Below are positions 1 through 12,661 of a stretch of DNA of 64,000 nucleotides, in pieces (within the stretch, counting starts at the first letter, position 1; every line of letters starts with the position of its first letter). A model generated the notes under the pieces. That model did not search any database. It worked only from the letters and a program-made list of their open reading frames with translations, and was not told where the DNA came from. The position numbers were made by a program, and so were the translations under genes. Origin of the DNA: Tupaia tana (taxonomy: Eukaryota > Chordata > Mammalia > Scandentia > Tupaiidae); the NCBI GenBank assembly GCA_026018925.1, contig JAKSZU010000008.1:10767626-10831625 (forward strand), given 5' to 3'.

Positions 1-395
1 TTATATTGGGCCATCAGAAAAGTCATGACACATTTTTTTCATAGAAAGCCAGAAAAATGTCATTACTTTTCAGACAACCCAATACATGCTTATTATAGAA
101 AATTAGGAAGAAAATAGAACATCCCCTAAACCAGCTACTCAGAAATAACTTTAGCAGCACTTTCTGTATATTCTTCCAATTTCAAATATATATATATATT
201 TTATGTGTTTAATGTAACCAGTATAATAGATATTGTAAATTATACATATTTAATATAAAAATATACATATTTAATATATACATATTTCATGTTATTTAAT
301 GTTTCCTAAAATATAAAATATGTTATTTATATGTAACATATATGTTGACATATATACACATAAATGTACAAAATAGTATAATAATAATTATTAGT
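1..395. other. AT-rich spacer
   Basis: Very AT-rich DNA with short TA runs (about 188-200 and 240-360). I see no gene or recognisable repeat. Confidence 0.6.
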
Positions 396-568
396 TTTAG
401 ACACAGTCACCCTATGTCATGATCCTCCTGCCTCAGCCTCCCAAGTAGCTGGGACTACAGCCATGTGCCCCCAGGCCTGAGTGGTTGGGAATGGAGCCCA
501 GGCCTCTTACATGGCCTTAGCCTGCAGAGTAGCTGAGTTAGCCAACATGTACTATCATAGCTGGGCCT
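396..568 (-). repeat. tRNA+7SL composite SINE
   Basis: Read on the minus strand, a tRNA-like head (from GGCCCAGCT near 568) is followed by a 7SL/Alu-type segment containing GTCCCAGCTACTTGGGAGGC and GAGGCAGGAGGATCATGA. The same order occurs in the copy at 21038-21345. 7SL-derived SINEs are known only from Euarchontoglires. Confidence 0.75.
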
Positions 569-570
569 AT

Positions 571-823
571 GTTTTTTTTTCATAGGGTGCATATATTTGC
601 CAGGGAGAGTCAGAGACAGACAGAGAGAGGGAAAGTGAGAAACCACCCCTCTTCCTAGGGGAGATGATCATTCCATATCCCTTCTCCTCCATGCTCCTCT
701 CCAGGACCCTGGACACTCAAACATATGCAAACAGCATGATTTCAAGCAGCTGAGTCTGGAACTTGAACCTTGGTCAACTATGTGGGAATCCAGCATCTCA
801 ACCACCACAACACATGCTGGTCC
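571..823 (-). repeat. SINE-A, diverged copy
   Basis: Poly-T, then the complement of the family body (CCCTTCTCCTCCATGCTCCT) and a tRNA-like head ending CATGCTGGTCC. It abuts the 7SL composite SINE directly. Confidence 0.8.
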
Positions 824-926
824 TCTAGTTCTAAAATTTGGAACAATAAAGTTTGTATTTTGCTTTTTTAATCTAACATTATATTGTGATTTTTTCCATG
901 GAGTTTGATATTCTTCAAATACATGA

Positions 927-1009
927 TTTTTAACAGCTATATGATATGAAACCAGATTAAAATCAATTGTTTTAACAGCTATATCTATATGAAACCAGAT
1001 TAAAATTGT
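927..1009 (+). repeat. Two-copy tandem repeat, unit about 42 bp
   Basis: TTTTAACAGCTATAT and ATGAAACCAGATTAAAAT occur twice in the same order, with small differences. Origin unknown. Confidence 0.7.
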
Positions 1010-2690
1010 TACTTTTTTTCGACCATTTACATGGTTTCTAAATATTCAATAAAAATGTCTTAGAGGGTTATTTTGAACTTAGATTTTAGTCTGTGTCTTT
1101 GATTATATGAAATGTGGCTCCTTTGATAAGTCAACACCAAGGATGACTGTTCTAATTTAATGTCTTACTGGAACTGAGTCAAGAAACATTTCCAAAATGA
1201 ATTAGTTGCTTTCCAAATCTCTTGCTCTCAAAGGAAAGAAAGGAGCCTGGGAAAGCTCCTCCCTCCCCACATCCCCACCTCAGAAGGGACTCTTTTCTGT
1301 CTCTGTTCATTGTGTATCTATCAAGTTAATACTGGCATTGGTGGATAGAAAAATCACTGCCACTACTGAAGCAGCTATTTCAATACAGTTTTCTATGTGG
1401 GTTTATATGTAATATTTCAGAGGATATAATGCGACTCACAGAATATCCAACCCTGTAGAGCAGAACTTTGCTGTGCTGGAGCCAGGATGAAGAAACACAC
1501 CAGTATGCCATAGAACCCCAGCGGGTAGGACATGCTGCTTTGAGACAGTGAAAGGTTGATAGCAATTGCCTAGTGAGATGTCCTACTCACCCAAATCATT
1601 CACCAATGCCAAATCTGCTTTTACATGTGTGGGACTAGAGTTTCATAATTCCCACCATCATCAGCTTTAGTCAAACCAGAACATGAATGCAAAGTACAAT
1701 TTCTGCTACCAGTTTCAGTAATTAGCATGCTAAAATATGCCCTGGTATTCTGAGAAAACATACATGCAGCTCCATTTTAATTTTGGGGAATGAGAATTTG
1801 GAGCAATAATTTACAGTTTCTAAGAAAAAGGAAATTCCATAGGGATGTTAGATGCACACTCCTTCATCCAATGTGGGTCACTGACTTTTCAGCATTGTCC
1901 CTTGGGAGCTTCTCTCAGGGACAAGTCTGTGATGTGTACCTCAGAGCACTGTCTGGAAGAGGCCTCTGTGATGTCTCTGGTTGCAGGACACCCTTATTCT
2001 AGTGGCTTTCGACACACTGCTAGCTCCCACCAGCTTTGAATCTTCTTCTGCCATTATTGCATTTCCATTCCTGCCTCCATTGTTCAGGTCTTCTGTCCTT
2101 CTCCAGTATCCCTGGGGCGGCTCTGGATCTGCCATATGTGGCCCTGGCCTGGGCATCTCTACTCTTGGTTTGTGAGTCTTACCATCAGGTAGTCCTGCCT
2201 GCTTGGGGCTAATTCCCAGCTTCACTCATTTTCTGTATAACCTGCCCATCATGATGTGGACTGGCTCACTAAAGTCCTACAAGTTTTACAACGGCCTCTC
2301 TTGAACTGCTTCACATACTGCAATTTGCCCTATCTAAAACTAGAAGGTAGGGGACTTGCATGAGGTATAACTCACTCTGACATCAGAAATCACTGGGGGT
2401 GGGTTGGTGTCCTGAGTGCCCGTCAAATTTCCTGAGACCTTGAGTCAAATCCAAATTCACATCCATCACTCATCCTCCAAATCACATAGCAACACTTGGG
2501 GCAGCATATCCTCAGGATGTTTCTCACTGAAACCTGGAGGTGAGAAACATCAAAATTCACCTGCTTTTCAGGTTATCTTATCAAAAGGAGAACACTTACT
2601 GGTCATCTGGTGTGTAAACCAGACCTAACTAGCAATAGCAGTGGATTCCTTGGAATGATGGTCTATTCCTGAAGAATAATCCTTCCTGTC
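1010..2690. other. Unassigned spacer
   Basis: No gene, known repeat or tandem structure recognised. Short ORFs here (94 aa or less) show no family resemblance. Confidence 0.5.
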
Positions 2691-2697
2691 CTCCCTC

Positions 2698-2774
2698 ATG
2701 CTCTCTCTCCCTTTCTTTTTTCTTTCCTTCCTATCTTCTCCAATCTCTTTTTCTCTTTCTTCCTTCCTTCCTTC

Positions 2775-2821
<47 letters not shown>

Positions 2822-2822
2822 T
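2698..2822. repeat. (CTTT)n/(CTTC)n microsatellite
   Basis: Pyrimidine-only tract of CTTC and CTTT units. It lies at the A-rich tail side of the next SINE, so it may have expanded from that tail. Confidence 0.9.
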
Positions 2823-3034
2823 TTTTAAGTTTATTCATGAGAAAGACAGAAAGCGGGGGGATAGAGAGAGGGAGAGAAAAAGAGGCACCTTCAGTGGAAT
2901 CTTCCACTCCCAGCCTCGGCCAATTCACATCATAGCATATACATGTGTGCACGTACAGGAGGCCCTGGGTGTGAACCCAGGATTTTCCTATGAGGGTCCA
3001 GTTGCATTATCGCTGCACAATTGTCTGTCTCCTT
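2823..3034 (-). repeat. SINE-B
   Basis: Begins with the complement of the tail (AAGTTTATTCATGAGAAAGA), then a GA-rich middle, then the complement of a B-box-like stretch (GTGTGAACCCAGGATT) and of the tRNA-like head near 3034. Confidence 0.75.
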
Positions 3035-3404
3035 GAAGAATACTTTTTCCTTCTAACCATAATTCAACTCTTAGAAGAGTAAGAATGGTACACGTGGTAG
3101 CCATGTTCTTTGGAAGATCCTCAAAGTGTTGTCACCTGTGGTCACATGAGTGGTACACAGCACAGCTCCCGACGCACTGCTCACGTCAACTATTATGTGA
3201 ATGATGCCCTGTGGAGCCAAGCAATGCTGCTGCCCTTCCTATTTTACTTCCATGTGTTCCTGACCACACTCAGCAAAGAAGTCGACAACAAAACACTAGA
3301 AAACCAGAAATGTCAGAATTGAGTACAACTTATACATTAGTAGAGCATTTCTCAGATCTACAGCAAAGGGGTCAGCCCCTGTGAACACTTTGCAAATTAC
3401 CTGT

Positions 3405-3480
3405 ATCCAATTCAGCAGATTTATTGAGTGGTTACCACATAGAAGGACTCTGCTAAATGAAGCTGTAACATTATAATGCC
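3405..3480 (-). repeat. L2 or MIR fragment
   Basis: TTTATTGAGTGGTTACCACA resembles the reverse complement of the L2/MIR 3' end. Short and diverged. Confidence 0.4.
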
Positions 3481-3755
3481 CTAATAGGCCCCTGCGAGTC
3501 CGTGGCTGTCAGTGGCTCTGCCTTAGAACTCTCTTTGATGGAAGGGCGCTTGGTTTACCTTCCACGGGTTAAATTAGAACCTCAGTGTGTTCTTTCGTGC
3601 ACCCTGCTGAGTGCAATAGCAGTAAAGAAAGGGCACAGAACTTTGGCCACCTTCAAAGATTTTCCTAACTTTCTTGCAGCCCACATGTTCATATGTGTGC
3701 CTTGAAGAAACAAGAGAGCATTGACTCATTGACTTGGTTTAAAACCCAAAGATAT
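3481..3755. other. Unassigned spacer
   Basis: Nothing recognised. Confidence 0.5.
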
Positions 3756-4025
3756 GGGACCAGCAGATGGTATAATGGTCACGTCACTGGACTCCCATGT
3801 AGTTGACAGTGTTTTAAGTTCTGGACCTGGGGGCTTAAAACTAACACTGGGAGTGTGTGCATGTGTGTCCAAAATCCAGAGAGGAGAATGGAGGAAAAGG
3901 GATTATGGCGTAGCCATGCTCCCTGGGGGTATGATTTCTCAGTTTCTGTCTGTCTCTCTGCTGTAGTGAACACGCCCTATAGCAAAAAAAATCTCTTAAA
4001 AAAAAAAACAACACAAAGCAAAACA
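3756..4025 (+). repeat. SINE-A
   Basis: Forward copy: GGGACCAGCAGATGGTATAA head, ACTGGACTCCCATGTAGT, body AGGAGAATGGAGGAAAAGG, CT-rich stretch, then CCCTATAGCAAAAAAAATCT and an A-rich tail with AAAAC units. Confidence 0.9.
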
Positions 4026-4211
4026 AAAACCCCTAAATATATGAGAAGTCATACAGCTAGTTGGATGCTGTCCACTCTAACCTAATAACTTGTGGATCTA
4101 ACTAATTGTTTCAGTGTTGTGGCTTTCGCCCAAATTGCCTTTGCTTCTGCTCTTTTGGAATTGCCTGCTGTCTATGACAGGTCCTTTGGAATATCCTCAG
4201 TTAATATAATT

Positions 4212-4466
4212 ATTTTTAAGAGGTTTTTGCTGTAGGGCGCGTGCACTCACCAGAGAGACAGAGAGAAACGGAGAGACAGAAAGCAAGAAATCACCCCCAA
4301 AGGGGGATGGCCAGGCTGCAATCCCTTCTCCTCCATTCTTCTCTTGAGATCTTGGGCATGTGCGCACACACGCCTGGTATGAGTTTAAGTCACTGGGTAC
4401 GGGACTGGAACCGTGGTCAATTACATGGGAGTCCAGCGACATAGCCATTATGCCAACTGCTGGTCC
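4212..4466 (-). repeat. SINE-A with TSD
   Basis: Complete reverse copy. The 14-bp CAGTTAATATAATT occurs at 4198-4211 and 4467-4480, a clear target-site duplication showing L1-type insertion. Confidence 0.93.
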
Positions 4467-4597
4467 CAGTTAATATAATTTTTAGATTTAGGGATAATTC
4501 TTTGGTAAACATGTAGGCTTAGAAACTGACTATAAAGATGTAGATATTATTGTGTGACTTATTCAACACACATCTCAACCCCCCTGAGTCCTAATCT

Positions 4598-4852
4598 ATT
4601 TTTTTTTCCCTAGAAAGTGCATGTGCTTGCCAGAGAAAGACAGAGACAAAGAGAAAGATAAAGTGAGGAATCATCCCCCACACCCCAGAGGGGATGAATA
4701 TGCCTCGATCTTTCACTTCCCTCTCTGGATTTTGGGCATGCACAGACACACACATGCCTGGTGTGTTTTTTAGTCTGTTGTGTCCGGGGCTCAAACCAAG
4801 TAGTCAGCCCTACAAGATCCAGTGCCTTAACCACCATGCCACCTATTGGTTC
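4598..4852 (-). repeat. SINE-A, diverged copy
   Basis: Poly-T, AAGTGCATGTGCTTGCCAGA, a GA-rich body, then the degraded head complement ending CACCTATTGGTTCC. Confidence 0.8.
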
Positions 4853-5414
4853 CACCTTTGCCTTATTATTATTAGTTTTTAATCACAGAGGCTGGGAAAT
4901 TTAAATATTCGACCTCCCAGCTGCTTGGGTGGCCAGGCTATGAAGTTCTTACCAATAATACATAAGTGGAAGTTCCTGGGAAGGGATCTCTTCTCTAATT
5001 AAAAGATAAAGACTTAGGTGGAGAAAGTTTCTGGCCACTTTGCTTTCTTCCATGCTTGTGTACAGAATCCGAAGGGAGTATCAGCTCAGTTACAACCATG
5101 AGGACGCCTTGAGGACAAAAGCCAAGCATGAAGGGTGGTCGGGCAGAGCAGTGGGAGGAGATGGGAGCCTGACAACATCAAGTAGCTGCTGTTCCATGCA
5201 GCCTCTGGATGTCTGGTTACGTGAGCAGAACGTACCTTCAACTTATCAAGTATCTTTTCACCCCATTGTCTGTGACTTCCAGCTAAGTATATTCCTGGAG
5301 ATGATTCCATAAGAACAGTATTAAACATGGATTGACTCATGACTGAATTGTGAAAGAAGTATTGCTTTCCATCTCTGTAAGGGTTGCTTAGGTATTTGAT
5401 AAGTTGTGGAAAGG
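4853..5414. other. Unassigned spacer
   Basis: No gene or repeat recognised. A 90-codon ORF (5040-5312) matches no family I know. Confidence 0.5.
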
Positions 5415-5565
5415 GAAGGAACTAACATCTACTAAGGGTCTCCTTTATGCCAGACACATTTCAAATGTGGCTTTTTGATATTGTCAATGAGATCAAAGTT
5501 GGTAACATTTCCACAGCCAGCAAGGGAGTGAGTTGGAGTCCAATCCAGGGTCTAGACAACTCCCA
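5415..5565 (-). repeat. MIR
   Basis: Matches the complement of MIR: a TTTATGCCAGACACATTTCA region followed at the right spacing by CACAGCCAGCAAGGGAGTGA, the 'cacagctagtaagtggcagagc' block of MIR. Confidence 0.65.
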
Positions 5566-6858
5566 GGGCTGGGATGTGTACAGTGTGTGTGTGTATGTAT
5601 GTGTACACACACATGAACATGGATCAAAGGCATTTCAGACGTGGTGGAGAAAGGGGACAGGCTCAATAAGTACAAATGTAAGTAAGGAAGACAGTAAAAT
5701 TGGCTTGGACTTTAGGATTCATTCTGAGAAGTACAGGAGGGTAAAAGTGGGTCAATTATGCTAGAGCATGAATCTTAATCCAGTGTCTACATCTACTGGT
5801 TAGTAGGAAACAATTGCAGGTTCTTGAAAAAGAAATGATAGGGAGTGTTTTCATAAGAGTTGTCTGGCACTAGATTTTATTATAAATAAAACAGGAAGTA
5901 GACTTAAAATCAGTTAAGATTATTTTTTAGGGGAGTACTTTTGCCAACATACTATTTCTCAAATTGTAAATCTACAACACCACGGACAATTTCTGTGCCT
6001 GTATAAAGCACACTTCCTCTGCTAGAAACTTCAGCACAGGAAGACAGGTGTTTGTGGAATAAAGGGAAGAGGAATTTGCTTCTTTTTTCAATACACTTTT
6101 AGCAACTTTGCATTGTTAGTGGTACTATTTCTCAAGATTTGATAAAGGGTAGAAACATATTAATTGAGGGTAGGAGTAGAACATTAGAAAATTCTTTGAT
6201 AATTTCAAATTAGGTATGATACAAATATAGCAGAAAATCAGTGATTTTGGAGATTGGTTTGATAATGTAAGCTGACTATAGTCAAATACTGAATATTTAG
6301 TATTTAGACAGTCTCCTTATGGTATGGTGATAAATCAACAAAGAAGTTTAATGTGGCTTTAATAAAATAAGTATCTTGATTCTTCTTTTTTTCTGTTTAA
6401 GAGAAATATTTAATTTAGGAATTTACCAGGATACTTTTCTGAGGTTGGCCAGTATGACTATAGCATTTATCATAATTGAGTTATAGAAGGAGTCTATTGG
6501 GGCCAGAAGATCATGCTTGGAATTAAAGTTGATGTTATGTGACTATAGTATAATTTTCATCTACAGATACCTTGGCTATGTGTTCAATCTTTAGATCTTT
6601 CCTTCTCTATTTTTTTTTTTTTTTTCTGCAGATATGTTGTCAATTAAGTTTAGACTGTGGATCTTGGGTTTAGCCATCTAGGGATAAGTTTACTTTCTGC
6701 ATAACAGATTTTTAGGATCTCCTCTTATGACTGTCCTCATTTGCAGTTAAAAATTAGGTTTCTATTTATAAATGGCTCACTGCAATTTTTGTTTGAAAAG
6801 TTTTCTTCATTTTATGTAGTTCTCAACAGCTTTGGTTTATTAAAACTTAAAAACTATA
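5566..6858. other. Unassigned spacer
   Basis: AT-rich unique-looking DNA with a short (TG)n at 5583-5600. No gene seen. Confidence 0.5.
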
Positions 6859-9100
6859 GACAAACAAAGGCCCATTCTGAGATGGCTACTGGACTTCAGC
6901 TGTGAAATATTTATTTTGGTTTTCATTTTTTGCCTTTTAAAATTAAAATGTAAAATTATTTATTATCTTTTTTTAACAGTTTTTTTTCTTTTTTCCTCTT
7001 CCTCTCTTTTCCTTTCCTTTTTCTTTTAACTTCATCCCTTGTCGGCTTAGCCTCCACAAACTGAGTGACTAGGCAGGTCTAAGTGAACAGTATCCAAACA
7101 TCTGATTACTATTAGGGTCAGAATATTCCTTAATTCCCACTGAATCTGGTGCACAAAGAGTGAAAAATGGAACAGAAGAGAGATTGCAGATCACCTCTTC
7201 CAGCATGTCTCTGAATGCTCAGATTGAACTTCAAAAATTAGGAAAAAATGCGCAACCCATCTGATGATCAGAAATCATCACAGGGGCACAAGAAATATGA
7301 GAAAGCAAGAAAATACCTCTCCTACAAGAGAAAAGAATAACTACTCTTCATCCACAGACAGTACAATGGAACTCATGGAAATGGCAAATAAAGAATTTAG
7401 AATATTCGTAGTGACAAAAATAACAGAGATACAAGAGAAGAGAGACAATGAACTCCAGAAGACAAAGTAGGAAAGAGCCATGATTTTCAGGAAGTGAGGA
7501 AGTTCTTTTTGCATGATCTGAAAGAGGAAATACACATTATAAAAAAGAATCAAACAGACCTGTTAGAGATGAGGGTTGTAATATAGGAAATCAAAACCTC
7601 CCTCGAAAGTATTAAAAGTAGACTAGACCATACAGAGGATGGAATCTCAGATATAGAACATAGAATCACTGGCCTAGAAAAATCTACCAAAAAGAATGAG
7701 AAAATAGCCCCTCCCCCATGAGAATAATATACGAGGAATATTAGATACCATTAAATGCCCAAACATCCAGGAAATTGGTATTCCAGAAGGTGAAGACTAA
7801 TAAAGGCATTGATAATATATTCCATGAAATCCTGGAAGAAAACTTTCCAAATCTAGAGAGGCATTCAAAGATTCAGTCCCAAGAAATACAAAGGATCCCA
7901 AATAGAATCAACCCAAGAAGATCTTCTTCAAAACACATTATAGCTAAATTGACCAAAACCACAGACAAAGACAAGAGATTGGCAATCTTGAGATTGGCAA
8001 GAGAGAAACATCAAATTACATACAGAGAATATCCCATCAGGCTAACAGCGAACCTCTCATTGGAAACAATGTGAGCATAGAAAGAATGGTAAAATATATT
8101 GAAAGTGTTAAGAGTAAAATAATTTCAACCAAGAATACTGTATCTGGCAAGATTATCCTTCATATGGGAAGAAAAGACAAGAACATTCTCAGATAGACAA
8201 AACTGAAAGAATTTACCAACACCAGACCAGCTCTCCGAGAAGTGTTGAAGGGAGTGCTATGCCAGAAAAACTAAAGTCGGACACACAGAAATAAGAGTAC
8301 AAGAAACAACCAAGAAAATGACCAGCATAATGGTAGGGATAAGTCTGGAGTTGAATGTTATGTTCCAGAATTTAAACGGGAAGATCGGACCACAGCAGAA
8401 GATAGATTAAGTACATGAAATTGAACTGGTGAAATAGACTTTTATGGCTTTTGACTAAATACTGATTTTGTTCTATGTTTTGTTTTCCAGATTTAAGGAT
8501 TTTTATCTTGTTTTGAACTGCCAATAAGTTCATGCACCTACTATTTGAATAGAATCCTAACCTGTTTCCTGGCTTTAGGTTTTAAGCAAAGCTCTCTTTG
8601 CATTTTTAAAATTTTGATTTATTAAAGACAAACTGCTTTTTTTGAAATTAAAAAAATATGTTAAAAATATCGGTTTAATGAATGCAGTAAACTATATAGC
8701 ATCAGCTAGGTGCTACTTTATAGTATACTCATTCTGCTCAGAGATTCCTGCCTAAAGTCAGATATGTGTTCACAGATATGTATATATCAGCTAAACTTGC
8801 TATTGAAAGTTGTTAAATTAATATACTTTGTGAATCAATAAAATATTGAGAGGAGAAGGAATAGAAAGCAACTGTAGACACTAGAAACAGTGTGGGAAGA
8901 GGGTGGAAAATGGCAGAGGTGAGAAATAGGGGCGAAATATATATGCATATATAAATATGAAAGAAGAAATGAAAAATTATTTGTCAATGATAACATATAT
9001 TACTAAGCCACTATCCAGTGTATTCTGGATGGGAAATCACATGCTGTGATGATGCTCAATGAATGAATATAAAATAAATGAATACAAATAAAAAAATAAT
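6859..9100 (+). mobile_element. HAL1-like element, copy 1 (ORF1 only)
   Basis: Order is a pyrimidine-rich 5' UTR (about 6960-7260), a broken L1-type ORF1 (7264-8274), a 3' UTR and a TGATGATGCTCAATGAATGA tail ending in A-rich sequence. ORF1 runs straight into the 3' UTR; the several kilobases of ORF2 expected in L1 are absent. AAAACTATAG near 6849-6858 and AAAAGCTATAG at 9101-9111 may be a TSD with one mismatch. The 3' tail carries one copy of the module that is doubled in copies 5 and 6. Confidence 0.8.
7264..8274 (+). pseudogene. L1-type ORF1, broken (HAL1 copy 1)
   Basis: Homologous throughout to the intact ORF1 at 43830-44831, from MIRNHHRGTRNMRKQENTSP to the C-terminal domain (INPRRSSSKHIIAKLTKTTD is seen at 7908-7967). 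In-frame stops and shifts break it after codon 68 and again near 7720-7800. When intact this protein is an RNA-binding trimeric chaperone of the L1 RNP. This copy cannot make full-length protein. Confidence 0.85.
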
Positions 9101-9395
9101 AAAAGCTATAGGTGGCACAGTTTAGTAGACTCAATGTTTATGTATTTAAACACATACAAATTGACATACATAAATTTTAGATATAAGTACAATATTTTAT
9201 TAATTTCCAGGGAAATAAACTAAAACAAATCTCCACCCAAATTCTATCAGCATAATTAATACACTACACTTACATACATGTAAGACATCCATTTATGATA
9301 GCTTACATATAATCTTGGTATGAACCACCATTTTGTAAATAAATCTTTGTTATAAACCAAGATAGATATCTTTTTAAATATGAAACGTCAAAGTT

Positions 9396-9632
9396 GGGTC
9401 TGCTCTTTGGTCTAGTGGTTAAGTCTGCCAGATCCTACATGGCTGACTGTAGGGTTCAAGTCCTGGACCAGTGATTTGAGAAACACACTAGGCACTTGTT
9501 CTTAAAAAAAGGGAGAGGAAGAGGAGAAGGGATTGCGGTATGACCATTCCTCATGGGAAGTGCTTTCTTATTTTCTTCTCTCTCTGTCTCTCAGTGGTGG
9601 GTGCACATACCTCTATTATCAAAAAAATGACA
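9396..9632 (+). repeat. SINE-A2 (diverged subtype)
   Basis: TAGTGGTTAAGTCTGCCAGA head, GGTTCAAGTCCTGGACC as B-box region, body GAGGAGAAGGGATTGCGGTA and a CT-rich 3' part. Like the copy at 57077 it has the AGAAACACACT/GAAAAACACACT stretch that SINE-A lacks. Confidence 0.75.
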
Positions 9633-10045
9633 GAAAGGAAAAGAAAGAAAAGAAAAAAGTCAAACTCTTGCGTCTGCAAATTGGAATGCTTGGGTAATTT
9701 ATTGTGCTTCACAAACTGAGAAATATCTTTTAAGAATTTATAAAGTATGTTGATAGTGTAGCATTTTTAAGATCATATTATCAGACCTGGAGTTGCCAGA
9801 GGCATCTCTAAGCTGCTGGTCTATAGGACACACTAAAACTCTAGAAGTTTTGAGCATAGGTTACCTAGAACCATCCAGTATTCTCTGGAACCTGCTGGTG
9901 GTGAGCAAAGGCTGTTTGCGGGGGTTCGTTTTGGAAGGAGACTCTCTGTAACTGGAGATTAGTCAGCACCTTGTTTCAAAGAAACTCAGGTCTCTCTGTG
10001 CTAAGTCTGGAGACAGGAGGCTTCTATGAGACAAGAGATGGAACA
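9633..10045. other. Unassigned spacer
   Basis: A GAAAAG-rich stretch at 9633-9660, then sequence I do not recognise. Confidence 0.5.
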
Positions 10046-11505
10046 GTTTTTTTTTTTTTTAAACTTGTTTATTTATTTATATTCATTCACTGTACATCAA
10101 TATAGTATACAAAATGAGATTTTCACTCCAGAATATATTGTATATTGGCTCAATCAAGAATATTACCATACATGTTATTGTCAATAAATAATGTCCTATT
10201 TCTTGTTTCTTATATATTTTTCTTCCCCCTTAATTCTCTACCTCTCCCCCTCTGCCATTTCCCATCCTTCTCCCACGCTGTCTTTGGTATATACAGTTGT
10301 TTTCATGCCTTTTACCTCCACATTTTATTGATTCACTAAAGATCTTAATTAATCTAAAAACTTTCAATAGCAAGCAAAGCTGATATATACATATCTCTGA
10401 ACACATGTCTAACTTTAGGTGTAAACCTCAGTGAGTAAAGTGAACATACTACAAAGTAGCACCTAACTGGGGCTATATAGCTTCCTGCAGTCCTTAAGTA
10501 GGTATTTTTATATGCATTATTTTTAATTTCAAGAAAAACAGTTTTAGTTTTAACAGATCAAACCCAAAAAATGTTAATAGAAATTTGCTTAAGACTTAAA
10601 GTCGGGAAAAAGGTTAGGATTCAGTTCAAATAGTAGGTGGATCAAACTATCAACAGTTCAAAAGAAGACAAAAACCCTTAAATATGGAAAACAAAGCATA
10701 GGAAAAAATCAGTAATGTTTTAGTCAAAAGTCGTAGAATTCTATTTCGCCAGTTCAGTCTCATGTAATTAATCTCTTTCTATTGAATTTGTAGTGTTATT
10801 GTGGTCTGAGCTTTCCATTTAAATTCCGGAAGTTAACATTCAACTCCAGACTTGTCACAGACCTGTCCCCCATCAGGCTGACCATTTTTTTGGAATATTT
10901 CTTATACTCTTATTTCTGTGTGTTTGATTTTAGTTTTCCTGATATGGCACTTCTTTCAGAATTTCTTGGAGAGCTGGTCTTGTGTTGGTAAATTCTTTCA
11001 GGTTTTGTTTATCTGAGAATGGTTTAGGCTTTTCCTCTCATAGGAAGGATAATCTTGCTGGGTATAGTATTCTTGATTGAAATTGTTTTTAAATTAGCAC
11101 TTTGAATACATTTTCCCATTTTTTCCTTGGTTGCATTGTTTCTGATGAGAGGTCCAATGTTAGCCTGATGGGATATCCTTTAAAAGTAACTTGACATCTC
11201 TCTCTTGCCAATTCTAGTATCTTGTCTGTGATTTTGGTCAATCTGGCTATGATGTGCCTTGGAGAAGATCTTCTTGGGTAGATTCTATGTGAGGTCCTTT
11301 GTATTTCTTGGGTCTGGATATTCGAATGCCTCTCTAGGTTAGAAAGTTTTCTTCCAGGATTTCATGGAATAGATTATCAATGCCTTTATTAGCTTCTTCA
11401 CCTTCTGGGATACCGGTGATCCAGATGTTTGGGCATTTAATGGTATCTAGTATTACTCATATGCTATTCTCATTTCATTTGGGTTAATTTTTCAGTCTTA
11501 CTGGT

Positions 11506-11536
<31 letters not shown>

Positions 11537-11664
11537 GGTCAGAGGTTCTATCTTCTACATCTGAGATTTAATTTTCTGCATGATCTAATCTGCTTTTAAT
11601 ACTTTAAAGGGAGCTTTTGATTTTGTTCATTATAGCCTTCATCTCTGGCAATTCCAGTTGATTC

Positions 11665-11930
11665 TTTTTTTTTCCTTTGGAGAAGTTTTTGCTTTAGGGC
11701 ATGTGAGCTCGCCAGAAAGACAGAGAGAGACAGAGAGACAGAAAGTGAGAAATCACCCCTCCTGGGGGTATGGCCACACTGCAATCCCTTCTCCTCCATT
11801 CTCCTCTCAGGATCTTGGGCATGCACACACATATGCCAGATGTGAGTTTAAGCTACTGGGTCCAGGACTTGAACCACAGTTGACTACATGGGATTCCAGT
11901 GACATAACCATTGCACCAACTGCTGGTCCC
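11665..11930 (-). repeat. SINE-A inside HAL1 copy 2
   Basis: Complete reverse copy ending ACTGCTGGTCCC. The flanks CCAGTTGATTCTT and GCCATTTAATTCTT look like a decayed TSD; host ORF1 sequence resumes on both sides. Confidence 0.88.
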
Positions 11931-12097
11931 AGCCATTTAATTCTTCTTTATGGTGTGTATTTTCTCTTTCAGATTGTGCAAGAACCTCCTAACTTCCTTG
12001 AACTCACTATCTCTTTTCTCCTGCATCTTTGAGAGTTTGTTGTCTCTCTTCTCTTGCAGCTCTGTTAGCTTTGTCACTTTGAATATTTCAAATTCTT

Positions 12098-12373
12098 TTT
12101 TTCTTTTTTGCTTTTTTTGGAGAGGTTTTTGCTACAGGGCATGTGCGCTCACCAGAAAGACAGAGAGAGACAGAGAGATAGAAAGCGAGAAATCACCTCC
12201 CAGGGAGGATGGCCACGCCGCAATCCCTTCTCCTCCATTCTCCTCTTAGGATCTTGGGCACTCACACACACACGCCCGGCGTGAGTTTAAGCCACTGGGT
12301 CCGGGACGTGAACCGTGAACTGTGGTTGGCTACATGGGAGTCCAGCGACATAGCCATTATGCTAACTGCTGGT

Positions 12374-12376
<3 letters not shown>
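12098..12376 (-). repeat. SINE-A, downstream half of a tandem pair
   Basis: Complete reverse copy. Shares one outer TSD with the neighbour at 12377-12661: TGAATATTTCAAATTCTT at 12080-12097 and again from 12662. Confidence 0.92.
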
Positions 12377-12404
<28 letters not shown>

Positions 12405-12661
12405 GAGAGGTTTTTGCTATAGGGCGTGTGCCCTCACCAGAAAGACAGAGAGAGACAGAGAGACAGAAAGAGAGAAATCACCCCCCCAACCCCCCAGAGG
12501 GGATGGCCATGCCACAATCCCTTCTCCTCCATTCTCCTTTTGGGATCTTGGGCATGCACACAGACACGCCCAGCGTGAGTTTAAGCCACTGGGTCCAGGA
12601 CTCGAACCGCGGTTGACTACATGGGAGTCCTGCGACATAGCCATTACGCTAACTGCTGGTC
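12377..12661 (-). repeat. SINE-A, upstream half of a tandem pair
   Basis: Complete reverse copy, separated from the first by a T-run of about 28 (12377-12404). No separate TSD is visible between the two halves, so either a dimer was inserted as one unit or this copy entered the A-tail of the other. Confidence 0.92.

Noticed and set aside
2698-3036. ORFs over (CTTT)n here and over (CTTC)n at 33917-34230
   Set aside because: Low-complexity translation of microsatellites on either strand, with no protein signature.
6859-9100. ORF1-only copies as ordinary L1s with chance ORF2 deletions
   Set aside because: Several separate insertions have the same ORF1-to-3'UTR order, including two with complete TSDs. 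Independent deletions would not repeat this.
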